From: Candidatus Nezhaarchaeota archaeon | GTDB lineage: Archaea > Thermoproteota > Methanomethylicia > Nezhaarchaeales > WYZ-LMO8 | DNA: 64,000 nt | Assembly (NCBI GenBank): GCA_030055465.1 | Contig: JASFYF010000001.1 | Coordinates: forward strand, 413,179 to 477,178 | Direction: 5' to 3' | Part shown: piece by piece, positions 33,645 through 43,505 of the stretch | Numbering within the stretch: the stretch's first letter is position 1 | Layout of the letters: every line of letters begins with the position of its first letter | Translations under genes and position numbers: made by a program | The notes under the pieces: generated by a model | Database searches by the model: none | What the model saw: the letters and a program-made list of their open reading frames with translations, nothing else | What the model was told of the DNA's origin: nothing

Positions 33645-34064
33645 ATGCCTTTAACCTTGAAGGTAAAGGACGTGATGGAGGGCGGCGTGGTAGTAGTCGA
33701 CGGAGAGCTCACCGTGAGAGAGGGCTTGAAAAAGATGATTGAGAGCGGCGTCTGGTCGGTGGTGGTGAGCGATAAGGGGCTGCCGGTTGGAGTCGTCACG
33801 GAGAGGGACATACTGCAAAGGGTCATAGCAAAGCACTACGACCCCGATAAGGTCACGCTGAAGGAGATAATGACAAGCCCGCTCCTCACCATAGATCCCG
33901 AGGCTCCGTTGGGGGCGGCCTGGAAGCTGCTGGTGGAGAAAAACGTGAGGCGAGTGTACGTGGTTGAAGGCGGAAAGATACTGGGCAGGGTGACCCAGAC
34001 CGGGCTCTTCCAGAAGCTCTTGGATGCGCTACTGGCCTTAAGCTCCATGAGGCAATGGGTTTAG
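33645..34064 (+). CDS. two-CBS-domain protein
   Basis: 139 residues made of a CBS pair: KVKDVMEGGVVVVDGELTVR, VVVSDKGLPVGVVTERDIL, then LKEIMTSPLLTIDPEAPLG and VYVVEGGKILGRVTQTGLF. Such proteins bind adenosyl nucleotides and act as energy sensors for unknown partners. ATG 33645 follows GAGGGGG; a TATA box (TTTATA) lies near 33605-33610. Confidence 0.88.
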   Translation: MPLTLKVKDVMEGGVVVVDGELTVREGLKKMIESGVWSVVVSDKGLPVGVVTERDILQRVIAKHYDPDKVTLKEIMTSPLLTIDPEAPLGAAWKLLVEKNVRRVYVVEGGKILGRVTQTGLFQKLLDALLALSSMRQWV

Positions 34065-34440
34065 CAGCACACACGTGAACTTACGTTCATCGCCTAGGCC
34101 CAGCTCCAAGCGTCGCCCGTTAAACCCTGCAGTCTCCTTCTTTATCTTGAACGTGCGAGGCCATGAAAGCCACCAAAGCTGTTTCTTGCATCGCCTTTGA
34201 GCATCAACTGCAACCCCATTTTCGGAGGCGAGGTCCCCACGGTTTTCCCGGGCTTCTGGATGGACTGCTTTATCTTTCAAAAGGCGTGAACGTTCAATTC
34301 CCTTGCATTTATGATTCTCTCTTTACGATCTCCTTGAATCAACGTATTGGTTTAAACGCCATTTTATGCTTTGCATAGTGCTGAATGCGGTGGAAAGCTT
34401 AAATTTTTGAAATTAAGCGTTTCTCTGTGAGGTTCAACTT
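34065..34440. other. intergenic stretch with a promoter at its end
   Basis: No supported gene. The last part contains GCTTAAATTTT at 34397-34407, a TATA box for the broken metalloprotease gene, and GAGGT at 34429-34433 eight bases before its TTG. Confidence 0.4.
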
Positions 34441-36386
34441 TTGAGCTTGTTTAGGATTCTCTGCGCTTTCGCGATTTCATCAGTTGTCGCCTTGGCCGCC
34501 GTAGCGCTTTCAGCGTTCTTCCCCGTTCACGCCGAGGGAAGCCTCATCTACACTAGGATCTCCGGGCGAACCCGTTGAGCGCCTCGTGGTTTACGTGCTC
34601 GTCTCTGAGACGGGCGAGAACATATTTAAGGTGTCGCGGCTGAGCGCCTCCAGCCCTAAGGGAGAGTGGACCGCAGCTCCCGGCTCAGGTGGAGCTGACG
34701 GATACCCGGACTACTGGGTTCTATCCGGCAACCCCCTTAAGCCCGGAGAGAGCTTGAGAATCCGCTTCGTCCTGGATAGCGTTGAGGAGTTAAGGTACGA
34801 GGACTATCCTTGGACTATTCTATCCGACGTTGAGGTCTCCGCGCCCGTGATTGTCGAGGAGCACTATCTTTTGAGCATCGCGGTGTTTTTGAGGGAAAAC
34901 GCGAGCGTTATAGCTTCAGCCCTCGGAGCGCTTGCAGCCGCGTTCACCGTGGCGGCCGTCGCAGCGCTGAGCAGTAGAGCCCCATTCTCAACCCGGCTTG
35001 TCGAAGAGGTTTTCCAGCAGGAGCCTCTAGGAGAAGGGCGGGGGGTGCACCGAGTGGAGCTACGTGTGTTTAAGGTTCCTCGTTGTGGACGAGTGCAGGG
35101 GAAAGGCTAAGCCTTCCAGCGAGAAGAGGGGGCTTCTCCGAGGGGCTAGGTACCCGCGCGAGGGGGCGTTGGGGGCTCTGTCGGAAGATGCCGTCGAAAA
35201 GATATTGAGGCTCATCGACGGGGCTAACAGAATGTGGATGCAGTGCTGCGTTAAGCTTGTGCCGTGCATTGATGAAGGGGGCAGGTACCTCTTCAAGGCC
35301 CTCGACCCCTACGAGCTGCCGCTACGAGGAGCCCGTGGAGGGCGTAGTAAGCGTGCCCGTGGAGAAGCTGGATGGAGGTATAACGTTTCTCGGCACTGAG
35401 GCCTCTTACTCCACGAGGCTGTGCCAGTTCCTGAGCGGCAGGGAGCTTGCGGCGAGGAACTTCAAGAGGGTTGGCGAGAAGACGTTGAATAGGTTCACGT
35501 GGAGGGGGGTGGATCCCGCCCAGCTCAAGGGAACAACCATGGAAGGGTTCGAGGACCTATTCAAGGATGGGCTATCAGTCAAGGGGGCCTTTGAGGAGAC
35601 CATCAGGAGGTCTGGAGGGCGCGGGAGGTCCAAGGAGGACATTGAGAGGGCGATGAGGCAAGCATTGGAGTGGTGTAGAGATGCGCTGCCCGGAAGTAAA
35701 AGGGTGGAGATGGATCTTCTAGACTTGTTCGGCAAGGCCGTGGATGCGCGTCTCCCCGGAGAATGCGTCAATGTATTCGTGTTTGGCGACTTTAAGGACG
35801 AAGCAGGCGAGGGAGAAGGAGGCGGGGGCCGCAGTCCTTGGGGGAAGGACGGTTTTCCTCGACGAGGAAGTCGTTTTGGAAAACCGCTTCTCCACGCTGG
35901 CCCACGAGGTCGGCCACATCCTGAGCTTGGGCCACCACGAAGAGCAGGACAACGTCATGCACCCGGTGTGCGGCGGCTCCGAGCTGAGCGGCGAGCAATG
36001 CGCTAAGGTTAACGAATACCTGAAGGCGAGGAGGCTGTGCGATGAAAGATCAGTTAAGAGGAGCTTGGAGAGGGTCCTCGCCGAGGCTAGGAGGCGGCTT
36101 GAGGAGCTTCGCAGGAGGTGCGGAGATGAGGACACCCTAGAAAAGAGGGTGAGGGAGCTTCAGGGGCAGGCTGAAAGGCTGGAAGCCGAGGCCAACACCA
36201 TCAGTGTAAGGATGGAGAAGGTGAAGGACAAGAAGGCCTTGGAGAGGCTGTGGAAGGAGAGAGGCGGGAAGCTTGAGGAGGCTAGGCGCATCAGGAGCGA
36301 AGTTGAAGCCCTCCAGAAGCTTGAGGAGGGCCCAGGATACCGTTGAGAGGGCGGAGGGGGAACTGAAGAGGATAAGCCAGCGGTGA
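34441..36386 (+). pseudogene. secreted/membrane metzincin-like metalloprotease gene with five frameshifts
   Basis: Promoter, ribosome-binding site and TTG start are intact, then five changes of reading frame, each equal to one extra base: near 34564-34566 (GGG), 35040-35045 (six G), 35306-35320 (C runs), 35800-35830 (G-rich) and 36328-36333 (GGGCCC). Joined, the product is ~646 residues: signal peptide (VVALAAVALSAFFPVHA), an ectodomain, a hydrophobic segment (SALGALAAAFTVAAVAAL), the zinc motif THL-type HEVGHILSLGHH with a Met-turn-like NVMHP, and a long C-terminal coiled coil ending ELKRISQR. The zinc motif lacks the usual metzincin glycine at position 8. Pseudogene, sequence error or recoding cannot be separated here. 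Confidence 0.75.
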
Positions 36387-37034
36387 CCTATGCGCAGCAG
36401 CCACTCCCGCAGTTTAAGGTTACTCGCTTGGGGGTCTCGCCTTTGACCGTTTCAACCTACCCCTCAAAGATGGAGCCTAATCGAGGTGTGCTCCCGCAAC
36501 AGCTTCATGGAGCTTTCATCCATTCGCGTGGGCTTTATCTTCTGCTTCCTTTCCTGCTTCCGTTGTCCCTTAAACTTGCTTTGGCTTCTGCTGCCTTCGG
36601 CTCCCGATGCTCTTAGGATACCGTTTGCTTTTCTCCGAGCCGTAGGGATTTTGAAAAAACCTGGACGCCTGGAGGTAGGGGCTTAAAACGCTGGATGGCG
36701 CTGAAGCGACCGCTACATCTCGGAGGTTAACCGGAAACCGACCTATAATTGCGATAATCCCAATATGAGGGGATTGGAAAACCCACGCGCCATTTGGAGT
36801 TTCCATCAAATTCTCATGCTCACCAAAGTCGCATGTTGAGTTTTCGTCCTACACGTGCTGGTTAAAGATGGCTTTTAGTTCCCCGGAACACCACCTCAGA
36901 GAAGACGGAACCGCCCTAGGCGCCGTTGCGCTTACAATTCGATGAAGTTGGGCCGGCTGCACGGGGACATGACCATGTGGTCGGGCACCTTAAAATGGCG
37001 GCGAAATGAAGAATCATTCGAGAAGATGTTAAAA
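36387..37034. other. decayed stretch without a supported gene
   Basis: About 650 bp with only short shadow frames. Together with the fragments that follow it forms a ~1.9-kb zone of broken sequence ending at tRNA-Leu. Confidence 0.35.
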
Positions 37035-37345
37035 GCATCGTTAAGCTGATGGAAGGCGAGGTGACCGTTCAGTCTGCATGGACTTCCCGCCTTAAACTCG
37101 AGGCAGCGCCTTCAGGGTAAAGGACGGCAAATGTTGAGGTGAGTCCGGAGAGGTTGGGAGAAGCTGATGGAGCTGGTTCTCAACGTTGGCGGGGCAGAAT
37201 GGAGGTTGAGTTTCCGCATGTATTTTGAAGGGTTAGGCGTGGGGCTCGTGGAGCTATGCTGCGTCTTAGTGTTGGCGGTTTTAACGGGACCAAGCGCGTC
37301 TCACATCTACTCCCCACAAGGTTGCCATTGGCATCGATGATTTGA
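37035..37345 (+). pseudogene. fragment of an unrecognised protein gene
   Basis: Protein-like segments in shifting frames: IVKLMEGEVTVQSAWTSRLK and KLEAA, then SFRVKDGK and VEVSPERL, then KLMELVLNVGGAEWRLSFRM and YFEGLGVGLVE, ending at a stop near 37342. At least two frameshifts and one stop separate them. The succession reads like one former protein, but I cannot name the family. Confidence 0.35.
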
Positions 37346-37349
37346 TTAT

Positions 37350-37600
37350 CGTTGGGTTTTCCTTCCTATTTGCCGTTTTCTTGCTAGCCCGGCTAGGCTG
37401 AAAAGGAGCCACGCGACGGTCCCGTACGCAACCCCGTTGAATATTTATTAGACGAGCAGGGTCGCTGATATGCCGAGCACAGGATACTCCGTTCTGGGGA
37501 CACCCAGAAACTGGTACAGGCTCTCGTCGAGAGGCAAGTTTGGGCATGCTAAGGTCGCCGAAAGGAACACGCGAAGACCGCGAGGAACACCAATGCTCCC
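37350..37600 (-). pseudogene. fragment of a membrane protein gene
   Basis: On the minus strand one frame reads SATLACPNLPLDESLYQFLG and VPRTEYPVLGISATLLV, then two consecutive TAA codons, then in the same frame IFNGVAYGTVAWLLFSLAGL and ARKRQIGRK. This looks like a small membrane protein with a hydrophobic C-terminal helix, killed by the stops. No start is visible. Confidence 0.35.
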
Positions 37601-37630
37601 TTCATTTGGCTTCACTACGTCCTCATTGCC

Positions 37631-38308
37631 CTAAAGCTTGTAGTTTTTGCTGAAAGAAATCCATAAGAGGGCGTCGGGGTCATCTCCCCCTGAGAGCTTC
37701 ATCAACCATTCAAGTAAAAGCCTAAAACTTGACACTATGAGTATCCTTCTCACGCCAGTTTTACCATTAACCGTTATGAGGCAGTAGTCATCCTTAAACG
37801 TGACGCTTCCAAAATTCATTACTGATATTTCGCCTGGGCGCAGGGCCTCCTCAAAAGACACTGATATTAGGGCTTTATCCCTCTCATTTTCAGCCGTGTT
37901 CACCATAGCCTTGACATCATCCAGCGAGGTCAGCGGGTCGGGCTTTAACCCTGGAGTCCTTCTCGCTCCTGTTAAGGCTGTTTACCCACGCAACGATGCC
38001 ATCAACATCCCTCTTAGTAGCGTTCTAATGGTCAAGGGATAATTCCTCTTCAATACACATATGTGGTTTGCGTATTTCGCAAACCTCTCGGCCGAAAGCC
38101 CTAAAGCCTCCAAATGGTTAATATAAGGATGGAAAAAGTCTCCGTTCGCCAGACGCCTAATCCTCCTCTTAGCGCTTTTCAGCCTCCGCTTATGATCATG
38201 CAATTTAGCGATCCTAGGAGTACAAGAGCATGTAGACTTTAAAATTGAGTCTATGGAAGCCGCACCAAAACTAGAGGTTCTGATGCGGGGGGTGGGATTC
38301 GAACCCAC
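37631..38308 (-). pseudogene. tyrosine recombinase/integrase remnant beginning in tRNA-Leu
   Basis: Three pieces in different frames. The first starts inside the tRNA-Leu 3' end and includes a basic segment and FAKYANHICVLKRNYPLTI (SAM-like N-domain). The second is DVDGIVAWVNSLNRSEKDSR. The third is DPLTSLDDVKAMVNTAENER followed by DKALISVSFEEALRPGEIS and LITVNGKTGVRRILIVS, the box I region of archaeal integrases (usual ALRIGE...LRWGD, here ALRPGE). The box II HxLRHSF and the nucleophilic tyrosine are missing, so it is truncated as well as frameshifted. Its overlap with a tRNA 3' end is the classic position of archaeal element integrases. Confidence 0.75.
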
Positions 38309-38392
38309 GCAGGCCTACGCCACAGGGTGTCTTAAGCGGGCTTGGCCGGCTTCCTAAGCCCTGCGCCTTTGACCTGACTCGGCCACCCCCGC
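38284..38392 (-). tRNA. tRNA-Leu(TAG) with a 24-nt intron
   Basis: Acceptor GCGGGGG/CCCCCGC, T-arm GTGGG-TTCGAAT-CCCAC, long variable arm (GGC-GTAG-GCC), anticodon stem CAGGG/CCCTG. The intron is 38329-38352. The bulge-helix-bulge is clean: CUUA pairs with UAAG, bulges GG/A and AC/A, cut at the canonical 37/38 site; mature loop CTTAGGA. No encoded CCA. An integrase pseudogene begins within the 3' end. Confidence 0.94.
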
Positions 38393-38459
38393 CCCTCCGG
38401 TTTTTATGTGAGTTTGGTATTTATTTTTGTTTTTAGCGTTGTTGTACTGGTGTTCCCGG

Positions 38460-39356
38460 TTGGAGGCTGTCGTTTCGAGGGGCCTGTGGAAGGTTTATGG
38501 AAGCGGCGTGGTTGCGTTGAAGGGCGTCTCCTTCAACGTTGAGCGCGGCAGGCTCGTCGCGCTTCTGGGGAGGAACGGCGCCGGCAAGACAACGTGGGTT
38601 AGGGTTGCCTCAACCCAGCTTCTCCCCACGAGGGGGACTGTTGAGGTGCTCGGGCTCGACGTTGTCTCTGAGCCTTGGATGATTAGGGAGCTGATCGCGA
38701 TGGTTCCCCAGGAGGGCTTCCCGCTTGAGATGCTCACGCCCTTCGAGTACGTGTACTCCTACCTTATGGTGAGGGGCTACGGAAGGAGTGAGGCTAGGGG
38801 CAGGGCCCGCGAGTACTTGGGGTTGCTGGAGCTTGAGCCCTACGCGGACACGATGATTGACGAGCTGTCCGGCGGGCTTAAGCGGAGGGTTATGGTTGCG
38901 GCGGTGATGGCCTCTGGGGCCGAGGTGCTCTTCCTGGACGAGCCCACAACCGGGCTTGACCCGGTGGCGAGGAGGGGGGTTTGGAGTGCCCTTAAAAAGG
39001 CTAAGGGGGCTGGCGGAACGATAATATTGACTACGCACTACATGGATGAGGCTGAGAGCCTAGCCGACGACGTCGTGGTGATCCACGAGGGCAGGGTTGT
39101 CTTCTCGGGCTCCATGAGCCAGGTTAGGGAGGGGCTTAAGGGGAAGGTGAGGGTTGAGGTGTACGGCGACGTGGACCCGTCGGGGTACGAGTGCCTAAAG
39201 GTTGGCGGCGCAACAATATTCTACGTTGAGGGGGGCGAGGCTGAGGAGGTGGCTGGGAGGGCCATTAAGAGGGGCTTCGAGGTGGCGGTTAAGCCGGCGA
39301 GCCTGGAGGACCTCTTCATGAGGGTTGTGGGTGGGGGAATTGAAGAGGGGGATTAG
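38460..39356 (+). CDS. ABC transporter ATP-binding protein (ABC-2 exporter type)
   Basis: ATPase of an ABC-2/drug- or polysaccharide-export type transporter, ~298 residues. Walker A ALLGRNGAGKTT, Q-loop VPQEGFPL, signature DELSGGLKRRV, Walker B VLFLDEPTTGLDP and switch TTHYMDEAE. I chose TTG 38460, since the frame's upstream part carries no conserved residues and a TATA-like element lies at 38410-38420. The permease gene overlaps its 3' end by about 17 bases. Confidence 0.93.
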   Translation: MEAVVSRGLWKVYGSGVVALKGVSFNVERGRLVALLGRNGAGKTTWVRVASTQLLPTRGTVEVLGLDVVSEPWMIRELIAMVPQEGFPLEMLTPFEYVYSYLMVRGYGRSEARGRAREYLGLLELEPYADTMIDELSGGLKRRVMVAAVMASGAEVLFLDEPTTGLDPVARRGVWSALKKAKGAGGTIILTTHYMDEAESLADDVVVIHEGRVVFSGSMSQVREGLKGKVRVEVYGDVDPSGYECLKVGGATIFYVEGGEAEEVAGRAIKRGFEVAVKPASLEDLFMRVVGGGIEEGD

Positions 39357-40092
39357 CAGGCAGCTTTCGGCGGTGCTGACCATAACGTGGATGAACGGGC
39401 TGCTCGCCCTCAGGAGAATGCCCTTATGGGTGGCCTCGTACCTGCTGACGCCGTTAAGCCTGCTCTTCTTCTTGGCGGTGTACGGGTACGGAGAGGCCGT
39501 GGACTACGCCATGGTTGGAGGGGCGGTGATGGTGGCCGCGAGCAACGGGGTGTCGGTGATGGGGGACGCCGCCTTCTACAGGATATACGCGAAGTACCAG
39601 GACCTCCTCGTGGCGACGCCCACGAGGCCCGTCAGCTACGTGCTCGGGCTTGCCCTCTCAATGCTCGTCTTCTCGGCTCCCGGCTTGGCGGTGTTCGTGT
39701 GCCTGATGTGGCTCCGCGGACTGCTTACGCCGCCCTTCTCGGCGGCCCTGGCGCTGTGCGTGGCCTCAACATGGGCGTCATCATCCTTCATCGGCTTCGC
39801 GATATCAACCTTATTCAGGCACCTTAGACACGTGTGGCCGCTCACCACGATAATGTCGATGCTCCTCGCAGTGCTTCCCCCAGTATACTACCCGGCTACC
39901 CTGCTCCCCCAGGACTACAGGTGGATCGGGGCCCTGGCGCCAACCGGGGCAGCAGCGATGATGCTCCACCACGCAGCCGGGCTGATAAACCTGGAGGCAC
40001 ACGTCCTAGCAGTCTCGGCAGCTTCGGTTGTATGCTACGTGCTGGGGTTCATGCTGCTCTCAACCTCAAGGATGAGGTGGAGGGAGAAGTAG
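39340..40092 (+). CDS. ABC-2 type transporter permease
   Basis: ~250 residues with six predicted membrane segments (VASYLLTPLSLLFFLAVYGY, AMVGGAVMVAASNGV, VLGLALSMLVFSAPGLAVFV, AALALCVASTWASSSFIGFA, LTTIMSMLLAVLPPVYY, VSAASVVCYVLGFMLL). The typical ABC-2 loop PPVYYPATLLPQDYRWIGAL is present. TTG 39340 is the best-placed of three candidate starts. It partners with the preceding ATPase; substrate unknown. Confidence 0.88.
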   Translation: MKRGISRQLSAVLTITWMNGLLALRRMPLWVASYLLTPLSLLFFLAVYGYGEAVDYAMVGGAVMVAASNGVSVMGDAAFYRIYAKYQDLLVATPTRPVSYVLGLALSMLVFSAPGLAVFVCLMWLRGLLTPPFSAALALCVASTWASSSFIGFAISTLFRHLRHVWPLTTIMSMLLAVLPPVYYPATLLPQDYRWIGALAPTGAAAMMLHHAAGLINLEAHVLAVSAASVVCYVLGFMLLSTSRMRWREK

Positions 40093-40254
40093 AGGTTCGT
40101 GAAGGCCCTCAACGGCTTGCCCAGAGGGTTAGTTGAGAAAGCGATGCTCACAACATCAAAACCTTGATGTATGGCTGACCATCCTCTCTTAACCGCTACC
40201 CACCTGCTTCGCGAAGGCCCTCCAAGCCCCTCAGGGGCAAGCTGGGTTTAGGCG

Positions 40255-40623
40255 TTAAACACCTTCAACAACGTACTTGAATATCCTCGCTATGTAGGTG
40301 CCGTTCGTCGTCCTGTAGAACCAGGCGGGCTGGAAGGGGTCTTCGCCCTTCTTAGCCATCTCCACCGAGGTCCTCCAGCACTTCTCAAGAACCTTCCTGG
40401 TTATGACCCTTATGCTTCCCGTCGATACCAGCTTAACGAAGACCGCGTCCCCTTCAACCCAGGCCGTGAAGTTCGAGCGCCCGGCAGGCGAAGACAGCTC
40501 CACGGGCTTGGAGAATAGAGCCGATATCAGGGACCAGACGTCCTCGAAGTCCATGCCGGCTACCTTGGCCGCAACTTCCATAATAACCACAACAATTAAT
40601 AATAGTAATACCCTAAAGAGCAA
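40255..40623 (-). CDS. exported or membrane-anchored protein of unknown function
   Basis: 122 residues with an N-terminal hydrophobic segment (LFRVLLLLIVVVIMEVAA) and a soluble part containing FTAWVEGDAVFVKLVSTGSI and WFYRTTNGTYIARIF. No family recognised. Monocistronic, opposite to the ABC genes. Confidence 0.5.
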   Translation of the reverse strand: MLFRVLLLLIVVVIMEVAAKVAGMDFEDVWSLISALFSKPVELSSPAGRSNFTAWVEGDAVFVKLVSTGSIRVITRKVLEKCWRTSVEMAKKGEDPFQPAWFYRTTNGTYIARIFKYVVEGV

Positions 40624-40829
40624 GGCGCCGCCTAAAGCGCCTTGGAGGCCTCATCCCCCGCGTGGACCGCCTCAACACAGCCGACGGCCTAGCGGAACCC
40701 CTTCAAGTTTTCAACGGGCCTTTAAACCTCATGTGAGGGGTCAAGCCCCAGCCCGCGGAACCACATCAAGATCCCCGCCACCAATAAGCCTCAAAAACGC
40801 TTTTATACTTCCAACTGAAGTGAAAGTTA

Positions 40830-40904
40830 GCCCCCGTAGTATAGTCCGGCCAAGTATAGCGGCCTCTCGAGCCGCAGACCCGGGTTCAAATCCCGGCGGG
40901 GGCA
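40830..40904 (+). tRNA. tRNA-Glu(CTC), no intron
   Basis: Acceptor GCCCCCG/CGGGGGC, D-arm GTAT-AGTCCGGCCA-AGTAT, anticodon stem GCGGC/GCCGC with loop CTCTCGA, T-arm CCGGG-TTCAAAT-CCCGG, discriminator A. TATA box TTTTATAC at 40801-40808. It serves as the intron-free reference for the split tRNA-Glu(TTC). Confidence 0.95.
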
Positions 40905-41167
40905 TAAAGCTGGGCTGAATGTTGCTTTGGCCTTGGAGAGTAGCATGGCCCCTGCGAGCTAAGGCTTCCTGGCGCGGGCCCGGCCCTTTGGCATTAATGC
41001 TTTGAGTCCATTGATCTTTATGCTCGCCTTTAATGTTTTATGCTCTCTGATGCAAGTCAATCGCGGTGACGAGCCCCTGCGAAGTCCCTGAAAGGGGGGT
41101 AGGCTTTTAAATGCACGGTCCAAGCTTGTTTGCGCATATGGATAGGTGTGCAATCTCAAAGTGTTTT

Positions 41168-42994
41168 TCACTGCCAGAGCTGTATTCGGAAGCCGTCGGA
41201 TCCGGCCAGTACGTGGAGGGTGCCGCCGCCTGGATCTGTGGAGCCGCGTTCAAAAATTAAAACCAACACGCTCCCCGGAGGGATGACGTTAACTTGAGGC
41301 TGAACCGTCTGGCTGTAAAGGCTGTAGTTATTGTCCTTTTTAACGTTAAACGTCGAAGTAAATATGGTCGTCAAAGAGCCGCTCGGGGTGTAAAAGCCCA
41401 AGGTTATCTTAAGGACCACGTCCTTCGAAGAGGCTCTAGCATACATTCTTATCGATATGTCCCCCAGATTAAGATACTTGCTGGGCGTGGTGCTTGACGT
41501 TCCGCTTTCGCTTGGGTGGCCGTGACTTATCGGCTGAATCTCCTTTTCTTTCCCACCTATACCAGGTGATATGGTAAATCTGCTACCAGTCACGTTCAGG
41601 TATAGGTACTGCCAATCGGCGTCCCTTGAAGGCCTGTAGACCGCCGTAACCGTCGCGCTTCCACATACTTTAAGGTTTGTAGCTGCGCTGCTGGGGTTAG
41701 TTACGATAACAGTGCCGTCGTGAATTGTCAGGTACCAATAGTAGAACTCGTAACCTAGGTTTGGCGTATACTTTAATTCCAGTATTCCGTTATATTCGGC
41801 TTTGTAGCCCAACACCGGTAAAGAGTGGTTTACCCCGTTTATCGTGATGATGCCTTGATCCTGCTGGGCCCCGTTTTCATCCCTGCTCCTGAAGTTTATG
41901 TAACATTCGCCGTAGTTCAGTTTGCTCGAATTGTAAAGCGCTGTTATGCTTGCCGAGCCGTAGCCGGTAGCCTGGAAGGTGTTGGGATTTTCTTCGAGAC
42001 CTACCAGTGGCTGTAGGGGCCCGCTCGTGCTAAAGCTAATGAAGCTGCCCCCTTCAGGCGCGTTGAAGCCCACGTTCACTACATTGCCCGGCAACAAGCA
42101 TAAGCTGCTAGGGGGATTGTAGGAGGTTCCGTTAACCATGAATGTGCCTTCGTTTACAATCCCAACTTTGCTCGTATCGTTGCTGAGCAGGGTTACCAGG
42201 CATGTCTTTAATTTTGCGCCCACGAGTATGCGGTCGCCGGGGGTTGAAACAATCAAGGTTACCGAGCTGAACGATTCATTAACATTGAAGCTCAGCCTGT
42301 AGGCCCCTCCGCCGAGGTACTCGAGCTTCATGCCTTGGGTGATTGGAGTTTCATCAACCTTGACTGTCAGGTCGCTTAGGGTTATGCCAGCTATCGGTGC
42401 TGTAACCCCGCTTCTCGCTTCTCCAACTACGAAGAGTATGTCCACCAGATGGGTTGCACCCTCAATGGTGATCTTGGACATGCCATCGGGAATCCTAAGT
42501 TGCACGCTCTTCGTTAAGAGAAGTGCCAGGTCGTTTAGGCCGTAGCCCGGGGCGCTTACGGTGAGGGTTGCGAATATACTGCTCAGGCCCTGGCTCAGGC
42601 CTTGCATTTCACCCCACTCGAGCTCCAAGCTCACGCTTCTGGGCCCCTTGCCTTTAACTTGGAGGCGCATCTCCAAGCCGAGCTCCCCGTGGGTTGCCAG
42701 CATTGCGTTTATCCAGCCCTCGATTACCTTCTCTCCTGCCTCCTCCGAGAGGGTTTTGTTCCCAGTTTCACTGTAAGTTTTGGTGGCTGCGGCCAGGGCG
42801 TTTGCGAGGCACCTCTCGAAGTCGCTTGTTATGCTCAGGATTGTCTCCTGCACGGGCTTATAGTCCAACGTTTGTCTGTTGAGGCCAACCTGACTTATGG
42901 ATAGAACTAGGGATAGGGTGAAGCCAGCTATGACTAGGGCCGATATAACTGCGAACTGGCCCCTCCGGCGGTTTGCATGTTGTTTCTTCCTCAT
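41168..42994 (-). CDS. large pilin-like surface protein with InlB-type beta repeats
   Basis: 608 residues. The N-terminus RRRGQFAVISALVIAGFTLS resembles a class III prepilin signal with one hydrophobic helix. A long extracellular part follows. Two related modules at roughly residues 285-370 and 380-460 share the pattern of a small domain: G-x-x-x-VNGTSYNPP / ITINGVNHSLP, a GYEFYYWYL-like turn, and the ending SITALYN / TVTAVYR, as in InlB/Listeria-Bacteroides B-repeats. The C-terminal third is beta-rich. Last gene of the pilus operon; it could be a tip adhesin. Confidence 0.65.
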   Translation of the reverse strand: MRKKQHANRRRGQFAVISALVIAGFTLSLVLSISQVGLNRQTLDYKPVQETILSITSDFERCLANALAAATKTYSETGNKTLSEEAGEKVIEGWINAMLATHGELGLEMRLQVKGKGPRSVSLELEWGEMQGLSQGLSSIFATLTVSAPGYGLNDLALLLTKSVQLRIPDGMSKITIEGATHLVDILFVVGEARSGVTAPIAGITLSDLTVKVDETPITQGMKLEYLGGGAYRLSFNVNESFSSVTLIVSTPGDRILVGAKLKTCLVTLLSNDTSKVGIVNEGTFMVNGTSYNPPSSLCLLPGNVVNVGFNAPEGGSFISFSTSGPLQPLVGLEENPNTFQATGYGSASITALYNSSKLNYGECYINFRSRDENGAQQDQGIITINGVNHSLPVLGYKAEYNGILELKYTPNLGYEFYYWYLTIHDGTVIVTNPSSAATNLKVCGSATVTAVYRPSRDADWQYLYLNVTGSRFTISPGIGGKEKEIQPISHGHPSESGTSSTTPSKYLNLGDISIRMYARASSKDVVLKITLGFYTPSGSLTTIFTSTFNVKKDNNYSLYSQTVQPQVNVIPPGSVLVLIFERGSTDPGGGTLHVLAGSDGFRIQLWQ

Positions 42995-43046
42995 CTGAGG
43001 GCACTGGAAGTATTATAGTCGCGCCATTATTTAAGGGTTTATAGGG

Positions 43047-43505
43047 TCAGGTTCCTTGGCCTGTCCGGGCCAGCTGCAGGGTGAGGCTGTAGATGTTGCC
43101 GCTCCTAGAGGTGTAAGTTACGGTTGCGGAGGCCACCTCGCCTGAGCCCTGCACTCTCCCTACTATACCGAGTAGTTTCTTGTTGCCGCTGACGTTGTAG
43201 ATCGCCAGCTGGAAGCTCACCCCCCGAGGTAGGATCTCCTGGAGGATGCCTCCAAGCTGCTCCAACCTCCCATTTTCGACTGTTTCCTCGATTGCTTTGG
43301 ACTCTGCTAGGCGGTGCAACGTGTTGTAGGCCAGCCTGTTGAGGTCGACGGCCTCCTGCCTGAAGGTGCTTTGGGATGAGAAGATCATGAAGAAGGACGC
43401 GGAGAACACGGTGAGTATAAGAATTAGGGCTATCACGGCCTCTATTATCCTGGCCTGCCCCCTACAGTTAACGGCTTCGGAGGCTTTCACCACGAGGTCC
43501 TCCAA
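43047..43505 (-). CDS. pilin-like protein
   Basis: 152 residues with a basic/polar start (CRGQARIIE) leading into the hydrophobic helix AVIALILILTVFSASFFMIF, followed by SRSGNIYSLTLQLAR near the end. No named family, but the architecture is that of a minor (pseudo)pilin. It overlaps the preceding gene by 19 bases within the pilus operon. Confidence 0.65.
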   Translation of the reverse strand: MEDLVVKASEAVNCRGQARIIEAVIALILILTVFSASFFMIFSSQSTFRQEAVDLNRLAYNTLHRLAESKAIEETVENGRLEQLGGILQEILPRGVSFQLAIYNVSGNKKLLGIVGRVQGSGEVASATVTYTSRSGNIYSLTLQLARTGQGT

